NCBI RefSeq assembly: GCF_032598905.1
Contig: NZ_CP122459.1
Location: forward strand, 1 to 64,000
Direction: 5' to 3'
DNA length: 64,000 nucleotides
Source: Streptomyces sp. 11x1
GTDB taxonomy: Bacteria > Actinomycetota > Actinomycetes > Streptomycetales > Streptomycetaceae
The notes beneath the pieces were generated by a model that did not search any database, was not told the DNA's origin, and saw nothing but the letters and a program-made list of their open reading frames with translations. Below, piece by piece: positions 8,144 to 16,778 of this stretch. The position numbers and the translations under genes were made by a program. The stretch's first letter is position 1; each line of letters begins with the position of its first letter.

Positions 8144-8752
8144 GTGGGAAATCTCCCGTCCCTGTCCAGCACCCTCGACCGCATCGACAGACTCCTGCAG
8201 AAGAAGCAGGCCGACAGGGACGAGGAGTTGAATGTCGACGACCTGGCCTACAGGACAGCTCTCCCGAAAGACACCGTCCAGGCCCTGCTCAACCGGGAGT
8301 CAGCGCCAGAAGACGAGCTGGAACAACGCGTGTGTGCACGCATAGCAGCTGTCGGCACGGCCTACATCGAGACCACCGGCAAGCGGGCCGCCGACGTCCG
8401 CCGAGAGATCGCCGCCACGGTGGGACGCTCTCCCGAGTGGGCGCGGCTGCTCCTTGCCGGCCAGAGCATGCCGAGCGTGCCGAACTTCGTGGCAGTGCGT
8501 GGGTACCTGCAGAAGGGCCTGCCCTTCGAGATCGACGAGAAGTTCTTCACTGCGCCTGCGGATGAGGCCCTCTCCAGGGCGCTGCAACCTGTCATTGAGT
8601 GCCTCGGCGGCCACGATCCGCTGGAAGCCGTCCTGGCCGAGCTGCAGGTCCGCAGCGTCGACCACCGGGCGGCAGACATGTCGACCCGGCAGCGAGTAGC
8701 GCTGGCCGAGTTCATCCGCGCAGTGGTGACCCCCGACGAGGCGGAACGGTAA
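8144..8752 (+). CDS. XRE-like helix-turn-helix regulator
   Basis: GTG at 8144 has GGGAG six bases upstream. The 202-residue product has an N-terminal HTH-like region (LNVDDLAYRTALPKDTVQALLN) and a second helical repeat (VRREIAATVGRSPEWARLLLAG), followed by a helical C-terminal half. It starts a tightly packed operon and lies behind the 21-bp repeats. Its stop overlaps the start of the HExxH gene by one base (TAATG). XRE and ImmA-like pairs commonly act as repressor and repressor-cleaving protease; that model applied here is inference. Confidence 0.82.
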   Translation: MGNLPSLSSTLDRIDRLLQKKQADRDEELNVDDLAYRTALPKDTVQALLNRESAPEDELEQRVCARIAAVGTAYIETTGKRAADVRREIAATVGRSPEWARLLLAGQSMPSVPNFVAVRGYLQKGLPFEIDEKFFTAPADEALSRALQPVIECLGGHDPLEAVLAELQVRSVDHRAADMSTRQRVALAEFIRAVVTPDEAER

Positions 8753-9312
8753 TGGCCAAGCGCAGCCAGATGAAGAAGTTCCTCAACGCGCTGACCGCCG
8801 CGGCCTCCGACCGCCTGAGCCGGCCGACAGAACCCCAGGTTCTAATGCGGGCGTTGTGCTCGATCATGAGTGAGCGGCTGGACAGGCCGGTCGACCTGAA
8901 GATCGTGGCGTTCCCGCATGCCTCCGGAGCCTCCGGCCTCACGATCAACTTCGAAGACGGCCGGGCCCTGGTCCTCGTCGAGGAGCGGACCGACTCTGAA
9001 CACCAGCTCGTCATCCTCGGACACGAGCTGTGGCACCTGCAGCACGGCCACTGCGGACATGCCGCCGACGGTCTAATCGTCGCCGCCCGCGCGCTCGCTG
9101 CCGACGATGAGCTGCCCTGGGACAAGCTGTTCTCCATGGTGGCCCGGTCCCCCTCCCACAACACTGACGAAGCAGACGCTGACGACTTCGGCTTGCTGCT
9201 GTCTGTGAAGTTCAGGCACTGGCTGACCGGGCCCTACGCCAGCGGCCCCGTCACCCAAGCCACCGTAGAGGGTCGAATAGGCGCCTGCCTCAACCCGCGC
9301 ACTGGACTGTGA
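8752..9312 (+). CDS. ImmA/IrrE-like HExxH metalloprotein
   Basis: ATG at 8752 was chosen because it overlaps the preceding stop and starts MAKRSQMKKF; longer frames run into the upstream gene. In the 186-residue product the zinc motif HELWH is at residues 91-95 in VILGHELWHLQHGH. A downstream EADADDFG at 140-147 gives the third ligand in the ExxADxFG form typical of ImmA/IrrE proteases. Such enzymes cleave a partner HTH repressor. The partner is likely the XRE protein encoded just upstream. Streptomyces homologues are often named toxin components, so a toxin role is the alternative. Confidence 0.85.
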   Translation: MAKRSQMKKFLNALTAAASDRLSRPTEPQVLMRALCSIMSERLDRPVDLKIVAFPHASGASGLTINFEDGRALVLVEERTDSEHQLVILGHELWHLQHGHCGHAADGLIVAARALAADDELPWDKLFSMVARSPSHNTDEADADDFGLLLSVKFRHWLTGPYASGPVTQATVEGRIGACLNPRTGL

Positions 9313-9315
9313 TCC

Positions 9316-10506
9316 GTGGACCTGAGCTCCCTGCACATCCCCTACACGCTGCCCATCGTCCTGCTCATCCTGGCGTTCATCGTCAAGTTCCCCACGTTCA
9401 TGCGGGCCTGGCGTGACACCGACGTCCGGGCAACTGTGCTGCTGCTGTTCCTCGCCGTCGCGGTATTCTTCTCTATCACGCCGGCCAACATTGAGCGGAT
9501 CAACGACGCCACCGGGGTGCCGAACTTCGCGGCCCCCCTCGCGTACAGCCTGCTGACGGCCTTCTTCGCCTCCTGCCTGACGATGACGATCAGCTGGAAG
9601 GAAGAACCCTCCGCGCGCCGCCTGCGCGTGCTCCGCAGCATCTGGGCGATCTACGCCAGCATCATCGCTGCACTCTGGATCACGTTCTCGCTCGCCGAAG
9701 TCCCCGACGAGCGGATCTACGACATCGACACCTACTACGCGAACACGCCGTGGATGCGGGAGCACATCCTGCTCTACCTCATGGCGCACATGGTGTCCGG
9801 CGTGGTCGCCGCAGGCATGATCTGGACGTGGATCGGTAAGGTCGCCGCCCCCTGGCTCCGCACCGGTCTCGTCTTCCTGCAGCTCGGCTACTCGTTCGGC
9901 CTGCTGTTCGACCTCGCCAAGTTCACAGCGATCGGTGCGCGCTGGGCAGACAGCGACTGGGACTTCCTCAGCACCAACCTTGCCCCGCCGTTCGCGCTCC
10001 TGGACGCCGTCCTCGTCGCGCTCGGATTCATCCTGCCCCAGATCGGTCCTCCCCTGACCGACTGGTGCCGCGACCTGGTCACCTTCTGGCGACTGAGGCC
10101 ACTCTGGCGAACACTGCGCCCTCTCAACCTGTCGCCCGCAGCCGTACACATCCGGATCACCGACACCCTGTCCCGCCGCGTGATGCACCGCAAGAAGGAC
10201 ATCCACGACGGCCTGTTGCGTCTCGGCCCCTACTACGACGACACGCTGCGCGCCCATGTTCACCAGGCAGCCGCCCAGGCCGGCAACGGCCAGGACCGCG
10301 CCGACGCCGTAGCGCGTGCTGCTGCCCTCCTCACCGCCATCGACGAGTACCGACAAGCCCCCGACGAGGAGAGCGGAGAAGCGCGGGCCATGCCGAACGA
10401 TCTCCCCACGCTCATCTCCATGGCCCGCGGCCTGCGCCGCAGGCGGACCGTAGACGCCCTCCGCCACCAGGCGGCAAGCCGAGAAAGCGCAACCCAACGT
10501 GCCTGA
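9316..10506 (+). CDS. DUF6545/MAB_1171c-type seven-span membrane protein
   Basis: The 396-residue product starts at GTG 9316, three bases after the previous stop. Residues 1-235 hold about seven hydrophobic helices, beginning IPYTLPIVLLILAFIV and VLLLFLAVAVFF. Residues from about 245 form a cytoplasmic helical domain with DTLSRRVMHRKKDIHDGLLRLGPY and an acidic stretch. This matches proteins called MAB_1171c family putative transporter or DUF6545 in actinobacteria. Function is unproven; the receptor-like 7-TM plus cytosolic domain layout could also be a sensor. It overlaps the monooxygenase gene by eight bases. Confidence 0.85.
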   Translation: MDLSSLHIPYTLPIVLLILAFIVKFPTFMRAWRDTDVRATVLLLFLAVAVFFSITPANIERINDATGVPNFAAPLAYSLLTAFFASCLTMTISWKEEPSARRLRVLRSIWAIYASIIAALWITFSLAEVPDERIYDIDTYYANTPWMREHILLYLMAHMVSGVVAAGMIWTWIGKVAAPWLRTGLVFLQLGYSFGLLFDLAKFTAIGARWADSDWDFLSTNLAPPFALLDAVLVALGFILPQIGPPLTDWCRDLVTFWRLRPLWRTLRPLNLSPAAVHIRITDTLSRRVMHRKKDIHDGLLRLGPYYDDTLRAHVHQAAAQAGNGQDRADAVARAAALLTAIDEYRQAPDEESGEARAMPNDLPTLISMARGLRRRRTVDALRHQAASRESATQRA

Positions 10507-11890
10507 CACTCCCAACGGCCGCAGCTCCGCCGTCGTCATAGGCGGCGGGATGACCGGAATGCTGACAGCCTCCGTCCTCGCCCGCTTCGCCGACGTCACC
10601 GTCATCGAACGCGACGAACTGCCCATCGAACCGGAACCACGCAAGGGTCTCCCTCAGGCTCGGCACGCCCACCTCCTGTGGGCCGGCGGGGTCGCCGCCC
10701 TCGAACAGCTCATCCCCGGCATCGGTGACAAGCTCGTCGAGAAGGGCGCATGGCGTGCCGGAATCATGAACGACCTGGTCTCCAAAGCACCGTCCGGGCA
10801 GTGGTTCCGACGCTTCACCACGCCCACCGTCAACCTCGTATGCTCCCGGGACCTCCTCGACGCCACCGTCCGTAAAGAGGTCCTCCGAGACGAGCGCATC
10901 ACCGTGCGCGGACGAGCCGCGGTAGTCGGCCTGCAGGGCACGGCATCCCGCATCACCGGCGTTGTAGCCCACATCGACGGCGCCATCCAGTCAATCCCGG
11001 CCCACATCGTCGTGGACGCCAGCGGCCGCAGCAGCCGCGCGACCGTGTGGCTGAAGGAGCTCGGTATCCCGCCGGTGACCGAACGGACCGTCGACGCCGG
11101 CGTCGTCTACGCCAGCCGCCTGTTCAAAGCACCCGGCTCCACCGGCGACAAGTTCCCCATCGTCAACGTGCAGGCCGACCCGAGCCAGGCCCCAGGACGA
11201 GGCGGCATCATCCTGCCGATCGAGGATGGCCGCTGGCTCGTCACCCTCTCCGGCACCCGCGGTGGCGAACCGACCACCGACCCCGACGCCTTCGTCACCT
11301 TCGCCAAGAGCCTCAGCCACCCGATCATCGGCGAACTCATCGAGCACGCCGAACCGCTGACCGACCCGGTGCTCTCCCGCAGCACCGCCAACACCCGCCG
11401 CTACTTCGAGAAAGCGGCCAAGTGGCCGGAAGGATTCGTCGTAGTCGGTGACGCCGTCGCCGCCTACAACCCGGTCTACGGCCACGGACTCAGCGCGTCA
11501 GCCCAGTGCGCGGTCGCCATCGACGAGGTAGTGCACAACCACGGCCTCCACTCCGCCGACCTATCCCGACGCCTCCAGAAGGCCGTAGCCCGGCCCGTGG
11601 GCAACGCGTGGAACCTCGCTGTCGGCCAGGACGTGCTCTACCCCGGCGCCACTGCGGAAGGCCCCACCGCCGCCGACCGATTCGGCTCCGCGCTCGTCGA
11701 CCGGGCCGTAGACGCGGGCGCGCGCAGCCCGCACGCCCAGCGCTACCTGCTGGGGGTCATGAGCATGCAGAAGCCGCCAACGCACCTGTTCTCCCCCGGC
11801 ATGATCTACCAGATGTTCTGGGGCAAGAAGCGCCCTCACCTCGATGGCCCTCCGCTCGCCACGACCGAGCGAGAAGCGCTCAGCGGCTAA
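10499..11890 (+). CDS. FAD-dependent monooxygenase/oxidoreductase
   Basis: The 463-residue product has the FAD-binding Rossmann motif near the N-terminus (AVVIGGGMTGMLTASVLA) with the ribose-binding Glu in VTVIERDELP. The second flavin motif is GFVVVGDAVAAYNPVYGHG with the typical GD. A substrate domain lies between and a helical C-terminus ends the protein. This is the aromatic hydroxylase or geranylgeranyl-reductase-like superfamily. It is the last gene of the operon and is followed by a strong terminator. The substrate is unknown; the link to a membrane protein suggests a lipid or hydrophobic signal. Confidence 0.88.
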   Translation: MPDTPNGRSSAVVIGGGMTGMLTASVLARFADVTVIERDELPIEPEPRKGLPQARHAHLLWAGGVAALEQLIPGIGDKLVEKGAWRAGIMNDLVSKAPSGQWFRRFTTPTVNLVCSRDLLDATVRKEVLRDERITVRGRAAVVGLQGTASRITGVVAHIDGAIQSIPAHIVVDASGRSSRATVWLKELGIPPVTERTVDAGVVYASRLFKAPGSTGDKFPIVNVQADPSQAPGRGGIILPIEDGRWLVTLSGTRGGEPTTDPDAFVTFAKSLSHPIIGELIEHAEPLTDPVLSRSTANTRRYFEKAAKWPEGFVVVGDAVAAYNPVYGHGLSASAQCAVAIDEVVHNHGLHSADLSRRLQKAVARPVGNAWNLAVGQDVLYPGATAEGPTAADRFGSALVDRAVDAGARSPHAQRYLLGVMSMQKPPTHLFSPGMIYQMFWGKKRPHLDGPPLATTEREALSG

Positions 11891-11894
11891 AGGA

Positions 11895-11926
11895 AGAGGG
11901 GCCCCAGGATCACCTGGGGCCCCTCT
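11895..11926 (+). terminator. Bidirectional hairpin between convergent genes
   Basis: A perfect 14-bp stem (AGAGGGGCCCCAGG and its complement) closes the loop ATCA. It sits between the monooxygenase stop at 11890 and the stop of the leftward gene at 11939 and can serve both. Confidence 0.9.
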
Positions 11927-11938
11927 CTGCAGCAGGGG

Positions 11939-12496
11939 TCAGAACGTGCGACCGTCCTCGGACGCCAGGATGCACCGCAGCTCCTCCGCAGCGCTTTCCG
12001 GCAGACCCAAGGAAGCGGCCTGCTCCTGGATGCGCTCCAGCTTCCGCTCAGCGACGCCGACGCGGGTTCCGAAGTGGTTGCGCACGTTGGCGCCGTACTC
12101 GTTGGCCTGGTGGTACTGCCGGAGCCACTGGACCAGCGGGGCCGCGATCTCGTCGGCGATCTTGTTGGCCTGCTCCTCGGAAGTGTCCGCCGGCAGAAGC
12201 ACCCCGACGAGGCGGTGCGCCACCTCTCGCGCAGCGTCCTTGGCTCGGGCTTCCAGAAGGTCGCGGCCGGTCAGCGTCAGGTCGTCCGACAGCCTCTTGG
12301 ACCCCGCGACCATCGCGGCGAGCAGCGGCGCGATGGTCGGCTGGCTCTGTTGGCCCGGCTCACCCCGTTGAAGGGCACCATCGATCATCCCACGGGCCTC
12401 CAGCAGGAGCATGCGCACGCCCACGGACGCGCCGTCCTCGGCGAGCCGCTCCGCGCGCTCCACGGTCTCCGCGATGGACGTGTAGTCGGTACTCAT
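11939..12496 (-). CDS. Helical protein, unknown function
   Basis: ATG at 12496 follows a good GGAGAGG ribosome site; a longer frame to 12712 overlaps the next gene and lacks one. The 185-residue product is almost entirely helical and charged (TVERAERLAEDGASVGVRMLL, then RDLLEARAKDAAREVAHRLVG). It is the last gene of the leftward arm. No family is recognised. Confidence 0.8.
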   Translation of the reverse strand: MSTDYTSIAETVERAERLAEDGASVGVRMLLLEARGMIDGALQRGEPGQQSQPTIAPLLAAMVAGSKRLSDDLTLTGRDLLEARAKDAAREVAHRLVGVLLPADTSEEQANKIADEIAAPLVQWLRQYHQANEYGANVRNHFGTRVGVAERKLERIQEQAASLGLPESAAEELRCILASEDGRTF

Positions 12497-12567
12497 GGGT
12501 TCCTCTCCCGTAGGGGATGCAAGAAGGGCCGGGCGACGGGCGCCGCCCGGCAGAGGTCGGCTGGTGC

Positions 12568-13551
12568 TCACCCGGCGCCGAGCGCGATCAGGGCCTCGTG
12601 CATCGCCCGGTTGTATCGGGCGTCCTCGAGGGCGTGGTGTTCGGTGCTCTCCTGCTTCGGCATGGCCGGGTTGCCGGCGCGCACGCGCAGCGCTTTCAGG
12701 TCCTCCGCCCACGTCGGGATGGTGTCGGGCATCCGGTTCCAGTCGTGGCCCCAGAAAGCGTGAAGCCGCAGTACGTCCTGCGCGCCATGGTTGGCGTACA
12801 GAATCTTGTCCGGTCGGGCGTCGGCCGCGAAGTACGCCTCCAGGTCGCGGCGGATCTCGTGCTCGGTCTTCACCGACGGGTGCGCTCGATCAAGGTCCCC
12901 GTCGACGGTGAGCGGCAGGTACGGCCACACGTGCTCTCGGAGGAACGGGTTCTCGCGGACGGCATCGACGGACATGTCGGCGTTGACGGCGTAGTAGTCA
13001 CGGCCGGCGTCGTCGTGGAGTCCGACCGACACGGTGCCGGGCACGCTCGGGAACCTCGGCAGGAACTCCTTGTCGAGGTAGATCCGGCGGGAGAACCGCA
13101 GCCGATTGGGCAGCGGGTGCTTCTCCTGCCTCCAGCCGGGGACGAGCAGTCCCATGTCGAAACCGACCTCGACGATGTGCGGAGTGCACCGGTCATCGCG
13201 GGACGACGCCATCGCCAGGTTCACGGCTGGCCCGAGATGCAGTGCGGTGTTCGTGAACGCATGCGTCTGGTGCAGTTGCACATCGGTCCCGCGGTTGGTC
13301 GTCTCGATGCCGGTGACCCGCGCGAAGCGCACCAACTCGTACTTCGGACGGTGGGTGAAGTTCGGGCGCTCGGGAAGAACGGCGGCGCCGATCAGCAGGA
13401 CGTCGCCGACCCCCATGCGTGCCAGGTCGTGCGTCTGGTTCCACGTGCTCCCCTTCTCCCACGACCAGGAGGTGAGCGGGGCTGTGTCCATGAGCCGGGT
13501 GAACGGGTCTCCGGTGATCGGGCGGACGTAGTTGGCGAATATGCGGGTCAT
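12568..13551 (-). CDS. DEDDh 3'-5' exonuclease domain protein with extra N-terminal domain
   Basis: A GAGGAG site precedes ATG 13551. The 327-residue product contains all exonuclease motifs in its second half: Exo I as D160 and E162 in YLDKEF, followed by VPGTVSVGLHDDAGRDYYAVN; Exo II Asp probably in the helical middle; HGAQD at 255-259; and H305-x-A-x-x-D310 in HHALED. This matches phage and actinobacterial 3'-5' exoribonucleases. The first 155 residues are an added domain of unknown type. The likely role is RNA or DNA end trimming. Confidence 0.85.
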   Translation of the reverse strand: MTRIFANYVRPITGDPFTRLMDTAPLTSWSWEKGSTWNQTHDLARMGVGDVLLIGAAVLPERPNFTHRPKYELVRFARVTGIETTNRGTDVQLHQTHAFTNTALHLGPAVNLAMASSRDDRCTPHIVEVGFDMGLLVPGWRQEKHPLPNRLRFSRRIYLDKEFLPRFPSVPGTVSVGLHDDAGRDYYAVNADMSVDAVRENPFLREHVWPYLPLTVDGDLDRAHPSVKTEHEIRRDLEAYFAADARPDKILYANHGAQDVLRLHAFWGHDWNRMPDTIPTWAEDLKALRVRAGNPAMPKQESTEHHALEDARYNRAMHEALIALGAG

Positions 13552-13682
13552 CGAGTGTTCTCCTCGGATAGGGCCCGCCGGGCGGGCGCACGGTGGGCGG
13601 GATTGCGGGGGTCAGATGCCGAGCACTGCATGGTGAGGTGCTCGTTGTGCGGGGGCCGGACGCTTCCGGCCCCCGCAGGTCG

Positions 13683-14795
13683 TCAGGCAGCGGACGCTGC
13701 GATGCGGTCGGCGATGGCGCGGGCGGCGGCCGCCGAGTCGGTGGCGCAGTCGACGGGGGCGCCGTCAGCGGTGCCGTCGTAGAATTCCTCGACGGGGGTG
13801 CCGTCGCTGTCGCACAGCCACGCGTGCCAACCGCTGTGCTCGTCCGGGGCGTGGTCGACGTCCGGCGCGCTGTCGGCGATCTTGATGTTCAGCCCGTCCA
13901 TCACCTCGTCGTTCGGGGTGCCGGGCGTCAGCGCGACGGCATAGCTCAGCAGGTCGCGCACGGCGTGCACTCCGGCCTCCGCGAGCGCGGCCAGGAGGAG
14001 CGTGCCGGCAGTCTCGGCGGGCTTGGTCAGCCACTCGGCGAACGTCACGGCCGTGGCCGCGCTGTCGGTGCGCGCGCCGTCGCCCTCGGGGCCCCACATC
14101 TGCAACTCATCCGCGCCGACGTAGACGGTCAGGCACCACGAGGAGTCGTGCATCCATGCTGGGTGCGTTGCCGAGTGCTGCCACTTCTTGCCGAACGGAC
14201 GGTAGAACACGGCCTCCACGGGCCCCGCCCGGTAGACGACCTGGTCGCCGTGCTCGCTGTCCTCGATCTCCGCCGTGACGTCCCACTTCGCGAGCTCCGC
14301 GATCAGGATGTTGGCCGCGGGCGTCTCGTCGACCTCCGGCAAACTCATGAGGCGCCGCCCCAAGTTGGTGATGTAGGCCGTGCCGTTCGGGTCCGGGCGG
14401 CCGTGGTCGTTGAGCAGCTGCACGAATCCGTCGTTGACCAAAGCCGTCAGGGTCGGCCACGGCACCGAGGAAGCGAGCGAGCCCCGCGTGTCGACTGCGT
14501 CCAGCGCGGCCCGCTTGGCGTCCGTGAGCAGGGCCATGCGGCCGCGCTTGGTCAGGCGGAAGTGAGTGAAACCCTGGTATCCGGCGGCTATCGCCAGTCC
14601 AGCCGGCCGCCCGTCGGCGGTGTGGGCGGCGATCCATCGCTCGGCACGCATCACGTCCAGGGAGCGGCCGTTGGTGTCTCCGGGGAGCCGGTAGTGGGGC
14701 GCGGACAGAGCTTCGAGCATCTTCTTCCGCTGGTAGGCGGTGGGCTCCTTGCCGGCCTTGACGGTGACCCGGCGGGCGGCGGTGGCGGTGGTCAT
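13683..14795 (-). CDS. Unknown soluble protein of the leftward accessory arm
   Basis: ATG 14795 has TTGGAG nine bases upstream. The 370-residue product begins with a basic helix (AYQRKKMLEALSAPHY), then a winged-helix-like segment (FHFRLTKRGRMALLTDAKRAAL resembles HFRLTKRGRMALLT in context), and ends with acidic alpha/beta segments such as WCLTVYVGADELQMWG and WHAWLCDSDGTPVEEF. The N-terminal part could bind nucleic acid. No family is recognised. Confidence 0.78.
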   Translation of the reverse strand: MTTATAARRVTVKAGKEPTAYQRKKMLEALSAPHYRLPGDTNGRSLDVMRAERWIAAHTADGRPAGLAIAAGYQGFTHFRLTKRGRMALLTDAKRAALDAVDTRGSLASSVPWPTLTALVNDGFVQLLNDHGRPDPNGTAYITNLGRRLMSLPEVDETPAANILIAELAKWDVTAEIEDSEHGDQVVYRAGPVEAVFYRPFGKKWQHSATHPAWMHDSSWCLTVYVGADELQMWGPEGDGARTDSAATAVTFAEWLTKPAETAGTLLLAALAEAGVHAVRDLLSYAVALTPGTPNDEVMDGLNIKIADSAPDVDHAPDEHSGWHAWLCDSDGTPVEEFYDGTADGAPVDCATDSAAAARAIADRIAASAA

Positions 14796-14831
14796 GGTGG
14801 TGTGCTCCAAGGGGCGTGTACGGGCGGGTGG

Positions 14832-15314
14832 TCAGTAGTGGCGCGGCACGAGCGTCATGACGACGCGGTCGGTGATCGGCGTGAGCGGCGTCGGGGCGCC
14901 GTCGTCGGTGATGCAGCCGTACGCGCGGAGGGTGGAGGGCACGTCGATGCCCGGGAAGTCCTTCACCGCCTCCTCGAACCGGAGGGGCGCGAAGGTGGCC
15001 AGGCTCCACACCCACGTGATGTGGCCGCCGCGCTCGGGGTCGGGCACCCGCACGGAGATGGCGCCCTTCGGCTTGGGCGTGGTGAGCAGCCGGGCGAGGT
15101 AGTCGAGCAGCGTCCCAAGGTCCTTCGGGTCGAAGTCGATGGGGTCCCTCTCCGGGACGTCCTCGGCGTGACGCGTCTCGACGCTGGTGCCACCGGCGAC
15201 GGTGAACGCGGAACCGTTCGTGTTGTGCACGGTGATGGCCATCTCGTCGTCACCGGCGTAGGCGACGTCCATCGCGGAAGCGAGCAGGGATGCGGCTCGG
15301 GCGCTGCTGGACAT
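14832..15314 (-). CDS. Small alpha/beta protein, paralogue of the 25010 gene
   Basis: The 160-residue product contains MAITVHNTNGSAFTVAGG, then LGTLLDYLARLLTT and ISVRVPDPERGGHITWVWS. The same order (MTIAVHLTTGSSLAVTG, then VSAALDWLTRAV and a final strand pair with WAWF) occurs in the gene at 25010 on the opposite arm. The two therefore share one unnamed domain. It lies in the leftward operon driven from 16.6 kb. Confidence 0.8.
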   Translation of the reverse strand: MSSSARAASLLASAMDVAYAGDDEMAITVHNTNGSAFTVAGGTSVETRHAEDVPERDPIDFDPKDLGTLLDYLARLLTTPKPKGAISVRVPDPERGGHITWVWSLATFAPLRFEEAVKDFPGIDVPSTLRAYGCITDDGAPTPLTPITDRVVMTLVPRHY

Positions 15315-15395
15315 GGGTGATTGCTCCTCATGCTGGAGTGGGCGGGATGGTGCGCGGCGGGGCGGCGTAGCGTCGCGGCCCCGCCGGCGGATCGG

Positions 15396-15770
15396 TCAGT
15401 TCTGCGGGGCGGTGAGCCAGTTGGCGATGTACTCGACGACCGGGTCGACCTCGGGGGCGGGAGCGGTGAAGGCGAGGCGCTCCCTGCCGGTGCCGTCGCC
15501 GACGACGACGCGCCAGGAGTCGAAGCGGCTTTCGATGGGCCGGTCCACCGACGCGTCGTCGGTCTGTTCGGTGTAGACGTAGAGCGAGACGTACGGGCGG
15601 GAGTAGTCCACGTCAGTGGCGGTTTGGTCGGAGCTGATGTCCAGCCACGTGTTCGTGCCGGCGCCGATCAGGGGCTCGTCCATGAACTCGGCGGTGATGT
15701 CCCGCTCGGCGAGCGCCGCGGTGATGATCTCGGCAGCCGTGGCGGTGGTGGGAAGGTCGAGGGAAGGCAT
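15396..15770 (-). CDS. Small acidic protein, unknown function
   Basis: ATG 15770 was chosen because GAGAGG lies upstream and the frame before it is Arg-rich shadow sequence. The 124-residue product alternates helix and strand (AEIITAALAERDITAEFM, then PYVSLYVYTEQTDD, then DPVVEYIANWLTA). It resembles its neighbours in size, acidity and a terminal helix with WL. It probably belongs to the same expanded small alpha/beta family. Confidence 0.78.
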   Translation of the reverse strand: MPSLDLPTTATAAEIITAALAERDITAEFMDEPLIGAGTNTWLDISSDQTATDVDYSRPYVSLYVYTEQTDDASVDRPIESRFDSWRVVVGDGTGRERLAFTAPAPEVDPVVEYIANWLTAPQN

Positions 15771-15832
15771 GGGTCGCCTCTCGGGGCGGGCCGGGCGCGG
15801 TGGTTGGGCCGCGCCCGGCGGACTGGCTGTGG

Positions 15833-16609
15833 TTACGCGCGGGGGGCGGCGGCGACGATGGTGACGATGCGGTCCAGCCCGACCCACGACGTCACGTTGA
15901 CGTCGACGGTGGCGGGGCGTCCGGCGCGGCCGGTGGTCACGGTGACGTGCACGTCGTCGACGTTCAGGTCGGCGCGCTCGACGGCTCCCGTGTCCTGGTC
16001 CGTCAGGGTCTCGGAGAGCCACAGTGCGGGTGCGGCCGTGATGAGCGGCTGCGCGGCCCTACCGGCGCCGTCGGCTTCCCCGGCGGGGTGACCGACCGTT
16101 GCCGCGACCACGATCGGTGTCGCGGTCTCGACCGACAGGTTCCGGAAGCGCAGGTGCACCAGGGCTCGCACGTGCTGCCCGGTGCGCGTGCGGCCGATCG
16201 ACAGGGAGCCGTACCCATTACCGGCAAGGGGCCAGTCGACACACGCGGATCGGTCGCGCCACCGGGCGGTGCGCGGCTCGGCGATGACGTTCAGAGTCTG
16301 GGTGAGGAATGCGCCAGCGGGGTCGGCGGCGTCGTACGCCTGCGCGGCCCGGCCGATCGCGGTCACGAGACCGTTGGGCGACACGTCGGCGAGCGGTTCA
16401 TCCCGCTGGGTGCCGTCGGGGAGCCAGTTGGTGACGGTCGTGTGGCCGCCGTCCACCAAGCGGACGTCGACGTCTCGGCCGATCTCGTCGGAGAAGTGGG
16501 CTTCGGGTTCGCCGGCACGGTGGAGGTAGGTCTGCCACTCGGGCAGCAGCTTCGCTGTCGCGGTCACCATCTCGGCGAACGCGTCACGGCGCGTGGTCAT
16601 GAGAGACAC
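15833..16609 (-). CDS. Unknown protein, first gene behind promoter module A
   Basis: GTG 16609 has GGGAG five bases upstream; ATG 16600 is an in-frame alternative. The 258-residue product has ATAKLLPEWQTYLHRAGEPE at the start, then strands such as HVRALVHLRFRNLSVE and a C-terminal DLNVDDVHVTVTTGRAGR. It is the first gene of the leftward transcript starting at the 49-bp module at 16637-16685. No family is recognised. Confidence 0.78.
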   Translation of the reverse strand: MSLMTTRRDAFAEMVTATAKLLPEWQTYLHRAGEPEAHFSDEIGRDVDVRLVDGGHTTVTNWLPDGTQRDEPLADVSPNGLVTAIGRAAQAYDAADPAGAFLTQTLNVIAEPRTARWRDRSACVDWPLAGNGYGSLSIGRTRTGQHVRALVHLRFRNLSVETATPIVVAATVGHPAGEADGAGRAAQPLITAAPALWLSETLTDQDTGAVERADLNVDDVHVTVTTGRAGRPATVDVNVTSWVGLDRIVTIVAAAPRA

Positions 16610-16636
16610 GGAAACTCCCTGGTCAGTGTGGTGTTC

Positions 16637-16685
16637 GGCGATTCGCTATGTTCGCCTTACACAGAAAAGAATACAGGACGAACGG
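16637..16685 (-). promoter_or_regulatory. 49-bp promoter module, copy A
   Basis: Read leftward it begins CCGTTCGTCCTGTATTC, continues TTTTCTGTGTAAG and ends GGCGAACATAGCGAATCGCC. The first part contains a likely -10 box (TATTCT) and the end contains a GGCGA/TCGCC dyad. It is exactly as long as copies B, C and D and lies 28 bases before the first start codon. Confidence 0.85.
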
Positions 16686-16778
16686 CTCTGAGTCCATAGG
16701 GTCTCGCCCACCAACTCCCGCCCAGACATGCGAAAGGGGCGGGTGCGCCACACTTCGCACCCGCCCCACGATCACCGG

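Noticed and set aside
9073..10644. 523-codon minus-strand frame
   Set aside because: It lies opposite the DUF6545 and HExxH genes, which have clear motifs; the composition is that of a shadow.
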